A stretch of DNA of 64,000 nucleotides from positions 82,772,702 through 82,836,701 of the forward strand of contig NC_065881.2 of NCBI RefSeq assembly GCF_932274485.2. The letters are read 5' to 3'. This DNA is from Patella vulgata (lineage: Eukaryota > Mollusca > Gastropoda > Patellidae). The notes beneath the pieces were generated by a model, which was given only the letters and a program-made list of their open reading frames with translations, was not told the DNA's origin and searched no databases. Position numbers and translations under genes: made by a program. This document shows positions 33,060-44,984 of this stretch, piece by piece. How positions within the stretch are numbered: the stretch's first letter is position 1; each line of letters starts with the position of its first letter.

Positions 33060-33927
33060 TTCAATCGAATGAACTGATAATATAAATCATGTACAGTGCA
33101 TTGTGTAAAAAAAAAAATCTTGCTTAATCTAAGATAAATGATTTACACTTAAACTTAATGACTACCAAAAAGCCTCACACTAACAATCTCTTTAAAAATG
33201 CTTTAAACCATGAACATCAGTCAACCTTTAAAGTAAAGATGTAAATATTACTACTTACTACATGGGACATACTCCGTTGGAGTCCTGGTAAATTATGAAT
33301 AAATATAAGTAAACCGGTATTTTATGTGACCCCATCAAAGTTCATCTGTGATTTTGTTTACATGATAAAACGGTGGTTGTTTTCTGATGATGAATATTTC
33401 ATGCACATACATCAAAACATCAAGGTCGAAGGTTTCAAACAAGGTTTTAATGTCCCAGCAGGTACAAAACTCTGTTGTTGAACTCCTCAATACCTGTACA
33501 TTAATAATATTAATAATCCAGAAACAGGTTATGGCTGTTCCTTAATCCCCTTCAAGTGTTGAATAAAACATTGGTTTAAAAAAAATATACACAAGTCATA
33601 AAAATTGTTTAGGTTTTACAATGATTAAGATTAGTCAGGCTCTTGGCTTGCTCCTGAGAAAATTGTGCTTTTTATTAATAGATACCTCACCATAATATCA
33701 ATAATACCCCATTTCAAAAAGTGAATAATTAATCTTTGCTGACAGGCCTACCTACTGGACTAATACAACTATGAACCTGTCGTAACCCATTAATAATCTA
33801 ACATGGACAATTTGATAGTTTACATGTATATTATAGTTATAATGAAATATGAATCACCAATTAATTGTGAACTGCTATCCTGTTAGTATCAAAAACCCAC
33901 GGACGTACCAAAAACTACAGGGAAATA
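33060..33927. other. Unassigned intergenic sequence
   Basis: No coding exon, tandem array or recognisable mobile element was seen. Confidence 0.4.
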
Positions 33928-34060
33928 TCATTTAATCTTGTGTATTTAGCAGTACTTTCTTTCACATTCATTCAATATCAAATCTTTCTTAGTTTAAAAA
34001 TTCGTAAAAATCGTTTAAAATCACCAAAATATCATCTAATTTGTACTTGGGACTTTTATT
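33928..34060. mobile_element. Arm fragment of the large hairpin MITE
   Basis: ATCATTTAATCTTGTGTAT followed by TTCTTTCACATTCATTCAAT matches the left arm of the element at 39152-39886. Confidence 0.45.
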
Positions 34061-34632
34061 GGCACAGTATACATTTAATATTAAAAGACTTCCGTCAATT
34101 GACAAAAGATTTCCATGGAGTTCTACACAGCTTCAACTCATCTATGGACGAAGGTTAGAAAAATAATCAAATCCACATTGACCTACATGTATACCCATAA
34201 ATATAATACATGTAATTATGAAACAGGATTTTCAAATAATTAAATGTCATGTCTTGTATCGAAACATTGAATCATTGTTAGGAAAAAGGAAATCGTCACA
34301 GTTATATAACGAGTGATATCTCTTTGAGTATTAACAATGATCATCATATATAACGAACAAAGAAGTATAACCAGTGATATCTCTTCGAGTATTAACAATA
34401 TCATATAATGAACAAAGAAAGATTTAGATTTAGCTCTTATATGCATGTAATGCATCTTTAAAGTGGAAAACCTAACGCATCCCTGCGGTTCCTGTAAGAC
34501 TGGACCAAACCGCCGATCTTCATTAGCCTCCCCCCCCCCCCCAACCCGCCTTTTCATTTCAGTACAAACCAAAAGTGATTAGATATAAATGATGGAAGCC
34601 AAACCCATTTAATGTTTAGTCCTTGATAAATA

Positions 34633-34980
34633 GGGGGGATCACGTGGCTAAGTGGGTAAGACGCTGGCTCGCTAGCCTGGAGGTCGGGTGTTCGATCCCT
34701 GCATTGGCCGAGAAAGTTCATCCAGATTTTCCGGCGTGATTCCCCCTTGTCAGTGATGCAGGACGGAGGGCCTGACAAGGACGGCTGTCTAGTCCTTCGG
34801 ATGAGACGAAAAACCGAGGTACTGTGAATACATTGGGATGCACGTAAAAGATCCCATGGCAGTTGGAATTCGATATAAGAGCAGGCAAAATTTCCCTCAT
34901 AGCACACTGTATGGTGTATGCCCGTCTTCATTAGCCCAGTATAGGAGCAGAAAAGTAGGACCTTAAACCCCATTTTATTT
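34633..34980 (+). mobile_element. SINE B, full length
   Basis: GATCACGTGGCTAAGTGGG head, body with a small gap after GAGCAGG, ACCCCATTTTATTTT tail. Confidence 0.82.
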
Positions 34981-35032
34981 TTTTGATAAATAGGATTAAC
35001 TGTAATAAAACAATGATTGTTTTTCTTCTTAA

Positions 35033-35372
35033 AGTGGCATTATTAGAGATTAGATAAAGAGCTGACAGTTCTCGATTTAATAGTTAAAAATAGACATGAA
35101 AACAGAATATGCTGAAAATTTCATTCAAATTGCTTCAATCTGAACCGAGATATTAGCAATTCAATTTTAGGCTAGCCTTGATCGTCATTACTAAAATTGG
35201 TACAATAATAAACTAAGTCTCGATTATCCATTTTTAAGTCAAATTATCCATAACAAAATGTATTCAAATCCACTAAAATATTACATGTTATTAATGTCTA
35301 ATTGATAATTTAGATAACATTTCAGGCCTAAAGAAAAACCTGCAAATAGACAGATTTAGCTTTTGCATAATG
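35033..35372 (+). repeat. R1 copy 2
   Basis: AGATAAAGAGCTGACAGTTC to CAGATTTAGCTTTTGCATAA. One of the best-preserved copies. Confidence 0.6.
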
Positions 35373-35384
35373 CGTAAAAAATAA

Positions 35385-35559
35385 GATCTGTCATTGAGTC
35401 AACTGGCGTGGTTTCAGGGGTTTTCTCCGGGTCCTCCGGCTTCCACACGGTGCTAAAGACCCCAACACCAAAGCAAATTATTGAAATAAAATTGAACCAT
35501 ATGTTAGTCCCAAAATGACCTAGTTTGTGTTGAGTTAAACTCTCTCTGTCTCTCTCTTT
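35385..35559 (+). mobile_element. SINE A lacking its head
   Basis: Begins within CTGTCATTGAGTCAACTGG and runs to a TC tail at 35545. Directly upstream of the reference copy in the same orientation. Confidence 0.75.
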
Positions 35560-35574
35560 GTTCTTTTAAAAATG

Positions 35575-35854
35575 GGGGGTCGGATGGCCGAATGGTTAGC
35601 ACGCACGCGCTGTATCATACGGTCTGTCATTGAGTCAACTGGCGGGGTTTCGATTCCCCGGTTGTACGTGACAAGGAGTAGGGTCGCCTGTCCAACCTCG
35701 TGGGTTTTCTCCGGGTCCTCCGGTTTCCTCCCACTGCTAAAGACCCCTACACGCAAGCGAATTATTGAAATAAAATTGAACCATGTGTTAGTCCCGAAAT
35801 GACCTAGTTTGTGTCGAGTGGACGTTAAACCCCATTTCTCTCTCTCTCTCTCTT
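35575..35854 (+). mobile_element. SINE family A, reference full-length copy
   Basis: tRNA-derived head with A-box-like TGGCCGAATGGTTAGC and B-box-like GGGTTTCGATTCCCC. A conserved middle follows (GGGTTTTCTCCGGGTCCTCC, reminiscent of the widespread V/Meta SINE central domains), then CGAGTGGACGTTAAACCCC and a (TC)n tail. Intact-looking ends suggest recent activity. All other family A copies below are judged against this one. Confidence 0.85.
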
Positions 35855-36125
35855 TTAAAAATGTATTTTGTTCTTTTAAAACTCTAATCAAATTCTACTT
35901 TCAACAAGGTCACGATTTAGTCATAATTTACTATTTCTGGTAGAAAATATATGAACTTACCTTTTTAAAAGTTTCAAGTGTTTGAAGGGTGTGACCAGAT
36001 ACATGTACTTATAGGCCTATTGTAAACATACAGGGCCTATTGTAAACACAGTGTGACTGGTGCATTCAACAGATTGAACACACATTCTACATTCAATATT
36101 TTTATTTCGTGCCTGGTCAATCAGG

Positions 36126-36418
36126 TTAAAGAGAGAGTGAGAGATAGAAAAAAAAGAGAGAAAGAGAGAGAGATATTGGTTTAATGTCCACTCGACACAA
36201 ACTAGGTCATTTCGTGACTAGCATGTGGTACAAATTTATTTCAAAAATTTGTTTGTGCATAAGGGTCTTTAGCAGGGCGAGGAAACTGGAGAGCTTGGGG
36301 AAAACCCATGAGGTTGGATAGGGGACCCTACTCCCTAATCGAAACCATGCCACTTGACTCATTGACAGACCTTATAAACCAATGTGCACAAGTTAACCAT
36401 TCGGTACCCAACCTCCCT
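36126..36418 (-). mobile_element. SINE A, full length, diverged
   Basis: Long GA tail interrupted by A-run, core with TAGCAGGGCGAGG, head ending ACCCAACCTCC. Confidence 0.7.
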
Positions 36419-36429
36419 CAGGTTAAAGG

Positions 36430-37690
36430 GATACTAAAACTGTTCATTATTTATATAAAAGTCCCTAATTGTCCTTGTGAGGGATTTTCAATCCCTTAAA
36501 GATACTTTCCCCGTGTACAAACTGTGTGATTTGATGATATATGTGGACTAAAAACTAATTAACTCGTTAAGCATGACGTTTTTAAAACGTTAACTACCCC
36601 CTATTGTGTAATTAATTTGACGAAGTGATGAAGAACTATGTACTACATGTATGTTCTAAGAATAGGTTGGGGAAAATACCTCCAAGGCGTTATATTATGC
36701 CCTACACACAGTAAGTGGCAGTTGTCCAGGACGTTTTATAACGACCTACGCACTTAACAGGTTAATCTATCAAAAATTTGCTTCAAATCCCTCTCAAAAC
36801 TGTATGTATTCAAGACAAGTAAAACTAAATTTTGAACTGTAAAAAAAACGAAACGAAACAAAATAGGATCTGTGTTCTAATCAGATTGATTTAAATCTAT
36901 ATTTTAAATTCTATCTACATATGCTGTCGTCCCTGTCTGTCCGTTCGTACGTCCACAATTTGTACATGTATTCAAAATATTTTTAGTACAAGAGAAATAA
37001 TCATTCAAATATCAACTGAAAAGCCCCGGGGAAGAACGATCTAAGTCACTTTTTCAATGAAACCCAGTAAATGGCGCCATCTGGCAGAAATTATATAAGC
37101 TATCTGTGGAACAATCAATTTCAGGTAAAAACGATCGGAGTCACATCGAACCAAGGCCTTTCTGAAATGGCCTCCCGGACAAATACAAGTCCATCGTATC
37201 CTTTATTTGAACTTAATTTGGCTGAAAAGTGGAAGTCAGTTGTTGTACTGATAATTATGATTCGTATTATACACACTCGTTGTTCTGTTTGCGTCAAGCA
37301 TTCTCATCCAAAAGTCTGTTTTGCCTTGTATGCGAAAGGACAAAAATGTGACTTAGATTGTTCTTTCAACTGTTAAACATCTTTGTATTTCTTTCATAAA
37401 ACAGTTCAACAATAATATGAATTCTAAACAGCAGGAAACTGATAAATTAAACAATATTTTAAAGCAACACTAGAAAATGTAGAAAGGAAGTACAATTTTA
37501 AACAACTTAGCAAAGAGGTGTTAACAAATAAAATACAGTAAAATATATAATAAAAGCCAAACTGTACAAAATAGGACAATAATCATTTTTGTTATTTAAA
37601 TCTAACAAAACTCATGACTAAAAACTGTTCTGTTCATACTAATTTCAAGTTTCTGTGTATCATTTTCATGTTTGGAAAATATTTTTTCTT
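36430..37690. other. Intergenic sequence with a weak ORF
   Basis: Contains a MITE fragment (36800-36890) and a plus-strand frame of 101 codons (37071-37376, MAPSGRNYISYLWNNQFQ...) with a Cys-rich end. The frame has no family match that I know, and its codon pattern is not convincing. Confidence 0.3.
36800..36890. mobile_element. Fragment of the CAATCTGATTAAAA MITE
   Basis: Right end only: AAATTTTGAACTG, a run of AAACGAAACG, then GGATCTGTGTTCTAATCAGA. Confidence 0.5.
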
Positions 37691-37696
37691 AATTTA

Positions 37697-37697
<1 letters not shown>

Positions 37698-37741
<44 letters not shown>

Positions 37742-37962
37742 GGGGTTTAACGTCCACGTCAACACAAACTAGGTCATTTCGGGACTAACGTATGGTTCAA
37801 TTTTATTTCAATAATTCACGTGGGCGTAGGGGTCTTTAGCAGTAGGAGGAAACCGGAGGACCTGGAGAAAACCTATGAGGTTGGACAGGTGACCCTAATC
37901 CTTTTCATGTACAACAGGGGAATCAAACCCACCCCAGTTGATTCAATAGACCATCCAAGCCC
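37698..37962 (-). mobile_element. SINE A, head shortened
   Basis: (GA)n of about 40 bases, then the core. The tRNA-like head is partly deleted (ends GACCATCCAAGCCCC). Confidence 0.75.
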
Positions 37963-38021
37963 CTCTTAATTTAAAGCTTATAATGCACGCTATATAAAAT
38001 TGATTACCATTTTAAAGTATC

Positions 38022-38392
38022 ATTAGGTAATATTAAATAAGGAGCTGGCAGTTCTCGCTATAATACTATAGTTAAAAAATAGATAATGTAATGGGGATAT
38101 GCTGAAATTTTTGGTCAAATTACTTAAATCGGAGCCGAGAAAACCTAATTTTAAAAACTTTGTATCCTCAATTGTCATTGCTAACACTGTAAGTAACGAT
38201 TATCCACTTTTGCGGTTAATCATCAATGGGCGTTGAACAGAAGATCTGATGCAAATCGGACACATAAGATGGCACCTAGAGTTGATTATGGTCTTGAATG
38301 TTAATAAATGTCTAATTAATAGTTTATATAGCATTTCAGGCCTAAAGAAAAACCTGCAATAGGCAGATTTAGCTTTTGTATAATGTATGTTT
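38022..38392 (+). repeat. R1 copy 3
   Basis: ATAAGGAGCTGGCAGTTCTC to GATTTAGCTTTTGTATAATG. An internal stretch around 38200-38270 differs from the others. Confidence 0.58.
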
Positions 38393-38520
38393 ACTAAACA
38401 AAACAAAAAAATCTCAGAATATTATTTTCTAGGTTGGATTCAATCAAATTAAAATATTAGGCCCATCTTTTAGATCGAGATTTATGCGAAGTGTGTACGG
38501 TACCGGTACTTAATTATGAG

Positions 38521-38880
38521 ATGGGGGTCACGTTGGCTAAGTGGGTAAGATGCTGGCTCGCTAGCCTGGAGGTCGGGTGTTCGATCTGCATTGGCCGAGA
38601 AAGTCCCCCCCCTTGTCAGTGATGCAGGACGGAGAGCCTGACAAGAACAGCTGTCTAGTCGTTCGGATGGCACGAAAAACAGAGGTCCCTTGTACACATT
38701 AGTGTGCACATAAAAGATCCCTTGACAGCTGGAATCTGATATAAGAGTAGGCCGTAGTGCCGCTGTCCGGGCAAAATTTCCCTCATAGCACACTGTATGG
38801 CATATGCCCATCTTCATTAGCCCAGTTCGGAGCTGAACAGTAGGATGTTAAACCCCATTTCATTTCATTTCATTTCATTT
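38521..38880 (+). mobile_element. SINE B, full length
   Basis: GGGGTCACGTTGGCTAAGTG head to a four-unit CATTT tail. A small deletion removes the TTCATCC...CGTGGTTCC block. Confidence 0.8.
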
Positions 38881-39151
38881 CTAAATTATGAGAGACACAC
38901 AGAAGTAGACAACAAAACAAAAGTTAATTATTGACAGTATTTGTCATTAAGTGGTGCTATCCATGATGTGTAAAATAATTTTATATCAGATGTGTGCCTG
39001 TTTTTATAGATAGTATTTGTTATCAAGTTCTGGTATTCATGATGTAAAAATAATTTTAAGTCAGGTGTGTGCCTGTTGTTTGATTAATCAATAGCATGAT
39101 GCTCTGATTAATTATTCACAACTATAAACGATCATTATGTTGAATCATAAG

Positions 39152-39886
39152 TGATATCACTCTAACCCGGGTATCATTTAATCTTGTGTATTGGGGAGAG
39201 AGAGAGAGAGTGAGAGAGATAGGGAGATATAGAGAGAGAGGTTTAGCCCACTCGACACAAACTACGTCATTTCGGGACTAACATATGGTTCAAATTTATT
39301 TCAATAATTTGCTTGTGCGTAGGGGTCTTTAGCAGAGAGAGGAAACTGGAGGACCCGGAGAACACCCATGAGGAAGGACAGGCAACCCTACTCCTTGTCA
39401 CGTACAACCGAGGAATTGAAACCATGCCAGTTGACTCAATGACAGACCTTATAATACAGCGCACACACGCTAACCATTCGGCCATCCTGCCCTCCCCCTC
39501 TTGTGTATCTGGCACTTACTTCTTTCACATTTGTTTAATATCAAATCTTTGTTTAAAAATTGGTAAAAGTCACCAAAAATCAATTAATTTGTATTTGTGT
39601 CCAGTTTAAAGCTATTTATTTTGATAATGAGTGTCCAATTTACAAGTATCCAGACCACTGTTGAAAAATGAATCATTATACATCAATAATCAATTAGGTT
39701 GTTTATTTTTTAACAGTGATCGAGAAATTAAACACCTTTAAATTGGTGTCATTATCAAAATTGAATGGTCAGCTTTAAACTGAACACAAGAACAAATTGG
39801 ATAATTTTAGATTTGCTATTAAACAAATGTGAAAGAAATTAGTGCTAGATACACAAGATTAAATGATACCCAGGTTAAAGTGATAC
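39152..39886. mobile_element. Large hairpin MITE interrupted by a SINE
   Basis: Left arm (39152-39191, continued at 39509-39680) and right arm (39695-39886) are inverted copies; both ends read GATA(T/C)CACT...GGGTATCATTTAATC. The SINE at 39192-39498 split the left arm and made the 10-bp duplication TCTTGTGTAT (39182-39191, 39499-39508). Confidence 0.65.
39192..39498 (-). mobile_element. SINE A with visible target duplication
   Basis: Inserted into the left arm of the hairpin MITE, with the 10-bp duplication TCTTGTGTAT on both sides. This gives clear SINE borders and relative age. Confidence 0.8.
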
Positions 39887-40139
39887 ATGTACATCACATC
39901 AATATCTTGTCATACTTGTAATTATAACACCTGTACAGTTTCTTGTTATTATCACAGGTTATAACCAAGTCACAGGTTTTGTCAGACACAAATTATCTCA
40001 CAACTGTCGGGTGCCTTATGTCCATTCATTTATGGGATGTGTGATAATTTGTGTGTGACAGATGCCTTATGTCCAGGCTTGTAACAGTCATAATTTGTGC
40101 CTGACCATGTTTTTGACACGCGTGTGATGTCCAGGCTTG

Positions 40140-40480
40140 TATATGTCACCACGGTCAGTCAGGACCTTATAATTATCTTTCTAGATATGGTTGAATTAAT
40201 TATGGGTTACCTACATTACAATTAACATAAACACAACAATTTAGACATATGTGTAGATTAAAATATTAAAAGAATACAAAGATGATTATAGACATAGAAA
40301 ATAAGCTTATAACATTAACTATAGACATGTATTAAAATTTTCCCATTAACATACATTTTTATTAGAATACTCGTTAAGAAGACTAGGCTCTAAGATGTTA
40401 TATCAATGTTAAGGTAACACATAATTAATTCCACCATAGAAAAGTAATTATAAGGCCCTGACTGACCGTGGTGACATATA
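40140..40480. mobile_element. MITE with long inverted ends of about 70 bp
   Basis: TATATGTCACCACGGTCAGT at the left and ACTGACCGTGGTGACATATA at the right; homology continues inward through AATTATAAGG to GGTAAC. The middle is AT-rich and non-coding. Confidence 0.65.
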
Positions 40481-40555
40481 TATATAGGATGTGTGATAAT
40501 TGGTACTGTGGCAGGTGCATTAATTATTCCAAGATTGGTTATTAATATATTAAAG

Positions 40556-40935
40556 ATACATTATGGGAGATTAGATAAAGAGCTGGCAGTTCTCACTATA
40601 AAACTAGATAATGTAAAGGGAATTTGCTGAAAATTTTAGTCAAATTGATCCACTCTGAACCAAGTATTTAGCGATAGAATCTTGGGTCTAGCCTCAATCA
40701 TCATTACTAAAGTCGGTACAATAAACAACATAGTCTTGATTATCCATTTCATGATTAAATTAAGAATGAAAGTGGAGCAGCAAATGGTATCCTAATCCAG
40801 TAAACATTGCAGGCTAGTGTTGGCATCGAGAGTTGATTATGATCTGGATAAGTTAATGTCTAATTAATAATTTAGATAACATTTCACGCCTAAAGAAAGA
40901 CCTGCAATTGGCAGATTTAGCTCTTGCATAATGTA
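40556..40935 (+). repeat. R1 copy 4
   Basis: ATTATGGGAGATTAGATAAA to CAGATTTAGCTCTTGCATAA. Confidence 0.6.
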
Positions 40936-41059
40936 TGTTTAATTATAGAATATTATATAATGATTGTTAAATACTACCAAAAATAGAAGAAAGGAAATGA
41001 AATGCGGATTAATGTCTTATAGCTGTTCTACTCCAACATGGGCTACAGTACACGCCGAT

Positions 41060-41302
41060 GTTTGCTGATAAGGGCAATAAGTATTTAAAGGCGTGGTTCC
41101 CCTTCTTAATGGTGTAGGACGGTGGGCCTTGCAAGGGACCATGTAAAGTCTTTCGGATGGGGCGAAATACCAAGGTCCTGCGTACACACTGGCAGTTGGA
41201 ATTCAATACAAGAACTGACCATAGCACACTGTATACCCGTCTCCATGAGCCCAAATGGAACAGAACAGTATAGGAAGTAAAAATCCATTTTAGTTCAATT
41301 TC
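41060..41302 (+). mobile_element. SINE B, diverged, head lost
   Basis: GCGTGGTTCCCCTTCTTAAT to ATCCATTTTAGTTCAATTTC. A short reverse-oriented tail end (40994-41040) precedes it. Confidence 0.6.
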
Positions 41303-41340
41303 TCTTAGAGTTTGTCTTTTAAGGAAAAGTTTTTATAAAA

Positions 41341-41570
41341 AATGAAATGGGGTTTAACATCCTACTGTTCTGCTACCACTGGGCTAATGAAGACGTGCAT
41401 ATGCTATACAGTGTGCAATGAGGGAAATTTTGCCCCGGCAGCGGCACTATATGGCCTATTCTTATATCGTGCACTGCCAAGGGATCTTTTACGAGCACGC
41501 CAATGTATACACAGGGCCTCGTTTTTTTTTTATTCCATCCGAATGACTGGACAGCAGACCTTGTCAGGAA
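41341..41570 (-). mobile_element. SINE B, head lost
   Basis: AATGAAATGGGGTTTAACAT to GGACAGCAGACCTTGTCAGG. Confidence 0.75.
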
Positions 41571-41579
41571 AGTTTTTAT

Positions 41580-42118
41580 AACTTTACCAGAAGCTATCAA
41601 AGGTGTTGTGATTATTGTTATTACCGGTATTTATAATGCAACTTACCTTTCTGGAACACCTGATACCACTACACTATCAAAAAGTGTAAAATATTTTCAG
41701 GATGTCAATTGACTTGTCACGATTTCCCTTATAACTGTTAAAATCCAAAATGACTTGTTACCCAACAATATCTATGTAACATGTATATCTATATTGGAAA
41801 AGTATAGGCTATAGTAGGTTATGTACATGTACTTATGTATTATAATGGAAAGTATATAGGCTATAACTGTAGGCTATGTACAGTCTCCATGAGTGAGCTT
41901 GTAATCTTAGCTAAATCATTGATTTGAATCAATGATGTGTATTGTGAAATAAAAATGAGTCATTTTATTTATTCAGTGATGTCTTGCTGTTTAAATGATA
42001 ACCAAAGTTACTAATTTTACTGCTTGCTAATTGTCATTTACTGAAATTGGATATAAAATCTGATATAATATTCAAATTTCACATCTCATTTCTCACCTTA
42101 AAGTCACTGTTCGTCAAA
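41580..42118. other. Unassigned intergenic sequence
   Basis: AT-rich. Only a weak local repeat of GTATAGGCTATA near 41800-41870 was seen. Confidence 0.4.
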
Positions 42119-42409
42119 TTAGAGAGAGAGAGAGAGAGAGAGAGAGATGAGGTTTAACATCCACTCAACACAAAACTAGGTCATTTTAGGACTAACATAT
42201 GGTTCAATTTTATTTCAATAATTTGCATGTGCGTAGTGGTCTTTAGCAATGGGAGGAAACCGGAGGACCCGCAGAAAACCCACGAGGTTGGACAGGCGAC
42301 TCTACTCCTTGTCACATACAACCGGGGAATTGAAACCACGCCAGTTGACTCAATGACAGACCTTATGATACAGCGCGCACACGCTAACCATTCGGCCATC
42401 CAATTTCCC
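42119..42409 (-). mobile_element. SINE A, near full length
   Basis: (GA)n of about 28 bases to the GCCATCCAATTTCCC head. Confidence 0.8.
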
Positions 42410-42657
42410 AAACATTTTCTCATTTTTCAAAACATCATCCATGCTCAAATTGATTATTTGGCATTTCAACACCATTATACCTATGATTTAGATAAAGTGC
42501 TGGCCGTAATCCTATCGTATCCGACTACAACACTCTCTATAAAGACTGTATAGAAATTTAATATTGATCTAACCTTGTAGGTTAATAGTCCAAATGATAT
42601 GTAGGTTAACTTTTAAAGTAGCAATACTGTTAGAAATTATAATTAAAGATTCATTAG

Positions 42658-42838
42658 TTGTTCGGATGGGATGAAAAACATGGTCCTGTGTATACATTGG
42701 CTTGCACGTAAAAGATCTCGCTGGAATTCGATATAGGAGTAGGCCATACATGTAGTGCTGCTGCCCGGGCATACTGTATGGCCTATGCCTGTGTTCATTA
42801 GCCCAGTCGGAGCAGAACAGTAGGACCATAAACCCAAT
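42658..42838 (+). mobile_element. SINE B, body and tail end
   Basis: TTCGGATGGGATGAAAAACA to GGACCATAAACCC. Confidence 0.7.
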
Positions 42839-42957
42839 CCATCCTTTTTGAGCCAAGTTATTGCTATTTGACATTTTGACAAGCTGTGGCAAATATTATC
42901 TATTCCTGTAGCATCATTGCTTGTTAATCGAAACTCACCTGGTTTTAATCTCTGCCA

Positions 42958-43045
42958 TTTAAATGTCAAAATAAAAGTTTATATAACATTTGAAGCCAAA
43001 ATAACAACCTGCAATATGCAGATTTAGCTCTTGAATAATGTATCG
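42958..43045 (+). repeat. R1 right-end fragment
   Basis: TTATATAACATTTGAAGCCA then GCAGATTTAGCTCTTGAATA. Confidence 0.5.
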
Positions 43046-43477
43046 TTAATGAATGATCTGTTACGTTTTAACGATTGATTTAAACTTCTGAAGACTTACA
43101 TGTGTACTCGGTTCTAGAGCATGTCAGTACAGTGCACCTATTTTGTGGAATTCTTTACCCCATCACCTTAAAATAGCTTCATCACCTGAATCTTTTAAAA
43201 CAAAACTAAAAACTCATCAATTTACCAGTGGATCGAGATATGTGTGTAAATAGTGACCATAGAGTACATACATGTAGTACGCGCCTAGAACATGCATTTA
43301 TGGGTGGATTGGCGATTTACAAACATACATTATTATTATTATCCTTCATGACAACATATAGTTTGTAATTTAAATATATAAAAGACAAAGGTATTATTAT
43401 AGGAGCTGGTCTAATCGAGATGGAAGCAGAGTTAGAACCCTTAGTACAAACTAGTTGGGTGTCCGATTATAGGAAAT

Positions 43478-43753
43478 GAGAGAGAGAGAGAGGGAGAGAG
43501 AGAGAGAGAGAGAGAGAGAAATGGGGATTAACGTCCACTTGACACAAACTAGGTCATTTCGGAACTAACATATGGTTCAATTCTATTTCAATAATTTCGT
43601 TGCGTGTAGGGGTCTTTAGCAGAAGGAGGAAACCTGGAGAAAACCTATGCCTTGTCATGTACAAGCGGGAAATCAAAACCAAGTCCCTTGACTCAATGAC
43701 AGACCTTCTGATACAACGTGCACACATTAACTATTCGGCCACCCAACCCCCTA
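43478..43753 (-). mobile_element. SINE A, near full length, small core deletion
   Basis: Lacks part of the GGAGGACCCGG block but otherwise runs from tail to GGCCACCCAACCCCC. Confidence 0.75.
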
Positions 43754-44028
43754 CATGTATAGGCAATTATAAGTAAAATAATTGTTGCTGTTATTTCTAC
43801 TTTAAAATCATTAATTAGAAGTTTTTTTACATGACAAGATCATAATGAACTTTTTAGAACTTCAGATGGTTTTGATTTTCAACAGACGATAGGCAGTTAA
43901 TGATTTAATTTGAAAATGGATAATTCAGATTTTGTTTATTATCGTAACAACACTAGCAATGACAATCAAGACTACACTGTTCTGCAAACGAAGATAACTC
44001 CACTCAGAATGAAGTAATTTCCTTATAC

Positions 44029-44131
44029 TTATAGCACATTGTATGGTGTACATGTGTACCCATCTTCATTAGCCCAATTGGAGCAAAACAGAACATGTAG
44101 GACATTAAACCCAACATCATTTCATTTTATA
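44029..44131 (+). mobile_element. SINE B, tail fragment
   Basis: TAGCACATTGTATGGTGTAC to CATCATTTCATTTTAT. Confidence 0.65.
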
Positions 44132-44143
44132 AATGAACACACC

Positions 44144-44583
44144 CTATTTTATATCATTGATAAACAAGCCTATGTACCATCCTCTAGATGGCCCCAACTC
44201 CCGGATATATAAAAATCATCCATGTATGACAGAATTCTTAACCAAAAACAAGTCTATTTTATATCATTGATAAACAAGCCTATGTACCATCCTCTAGATG
44301 GCCCCAACTCCCGGATATATAAAAATCATCCATGTATGACAGAATTCTTAACCAAAAACAAGTCTATTTTATATCATTGATAAACAAGCCTATGTACCAT
44401 CCTCTAGATGGCCCCAACTCCCGGATATATAAAAATCATCCATGTATGACAGAATTCTTAACCAAAAACAAGTCTATTTTATATCATTGATAAACAAGCC
44501 TATGTACCATCCTCTAGATGGCCCCAACTCCCGGATATATAAAAATCATCCATGTATGACAGAATTCTTAACCAAAAACAAGC
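44144..44583. repeat. 110-bp tandem repeat, four identical units
   Basis: Exactly 110 bases from one AGAATTCTTA to the next (44231, 44341, 44451, 44561). I saw no difference between units. Very young expansion. Confidence 0.9.
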
Positions 44584-44584
44584 C

Positions 44585-44775
44585 TTTAATAAACACACAC
44601 ACACACACACACACATAAATCATGCATAAACAATCTTTTAATAAACACACATAAATATACCTACATCATGCATAAACAACTTTTAATAAACACAAACACA
44701 TATCGGGTATATACCTACATCATACATAAACAATCTAAACACATATATATACATCATGCATAAACAACTTTTAAA
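44585..44775. repeat. (CA)n and diverged tandem repeat
   Basis: An ACACAC run (about 44593-44616), then three units sharing CATCATGCATAAACAA and TTTTAATAAACAC. Confidence 0.7.
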
Positions 44776-44818
44776 TTGGTGAATTTGCTTTGATGTCTCT
44801 TTTATAATTCTGGGGCCT

Positions 44819-44984
44819 GGGCCCTTATTCACAAAAACTTTAACTAAGTTACAACCGAAATTTTAAGAAATACTGCAACTTCATTGGATATATGCAAATT
44901 GATTTTACTGATCAGCCAATCGAATTGGAGTATTTCTTAAAATTTTGATTGTATCTTAGTTTAAGTTTTCGTGAATAAGGGCCC
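44819..44984. mobile_element. Palindromic GGGCCC MITE, first of a pair
   Basis: GGGCCCTTATTCACAAAAAC mirrored by GTTTTCGTGAATAAGGGCCC. Its inner arms are also complementary. No coding sequence. Confidence 0.65.

Noticed and set aside
32648-33077. Three overlapping ORFs of about 100 codons
   Set aside because: They are the three reading frames of a 36-bp minisatellite whose period is a multiple of three.
34554-34973. 139-codon ORF and similar frames in other copies
   Set aside because: Reads across a SINE B; the same peptides (GLMKTGICHTVCYEGNFA) recur wherever this SINE lies.
35581-35660. tRNA gene
   Set aside because: The A- and B-box matches belong to SINE heads; the acceptor stem and anticodon arm do not fold as a normal tRNA.
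35535-35891. 118-codon ORF
   Set aside because: Reads through a SINE A; the recurring peptide GVFSSGRKPEDPEKTHE marks the repeat, not a gene.
37071-37376. 101-codon plus-strand ORF with a Cys-rich end
   Set aside because: No family, no neighbouring exons with good phase, and composition near that of random AT-rich sequence.
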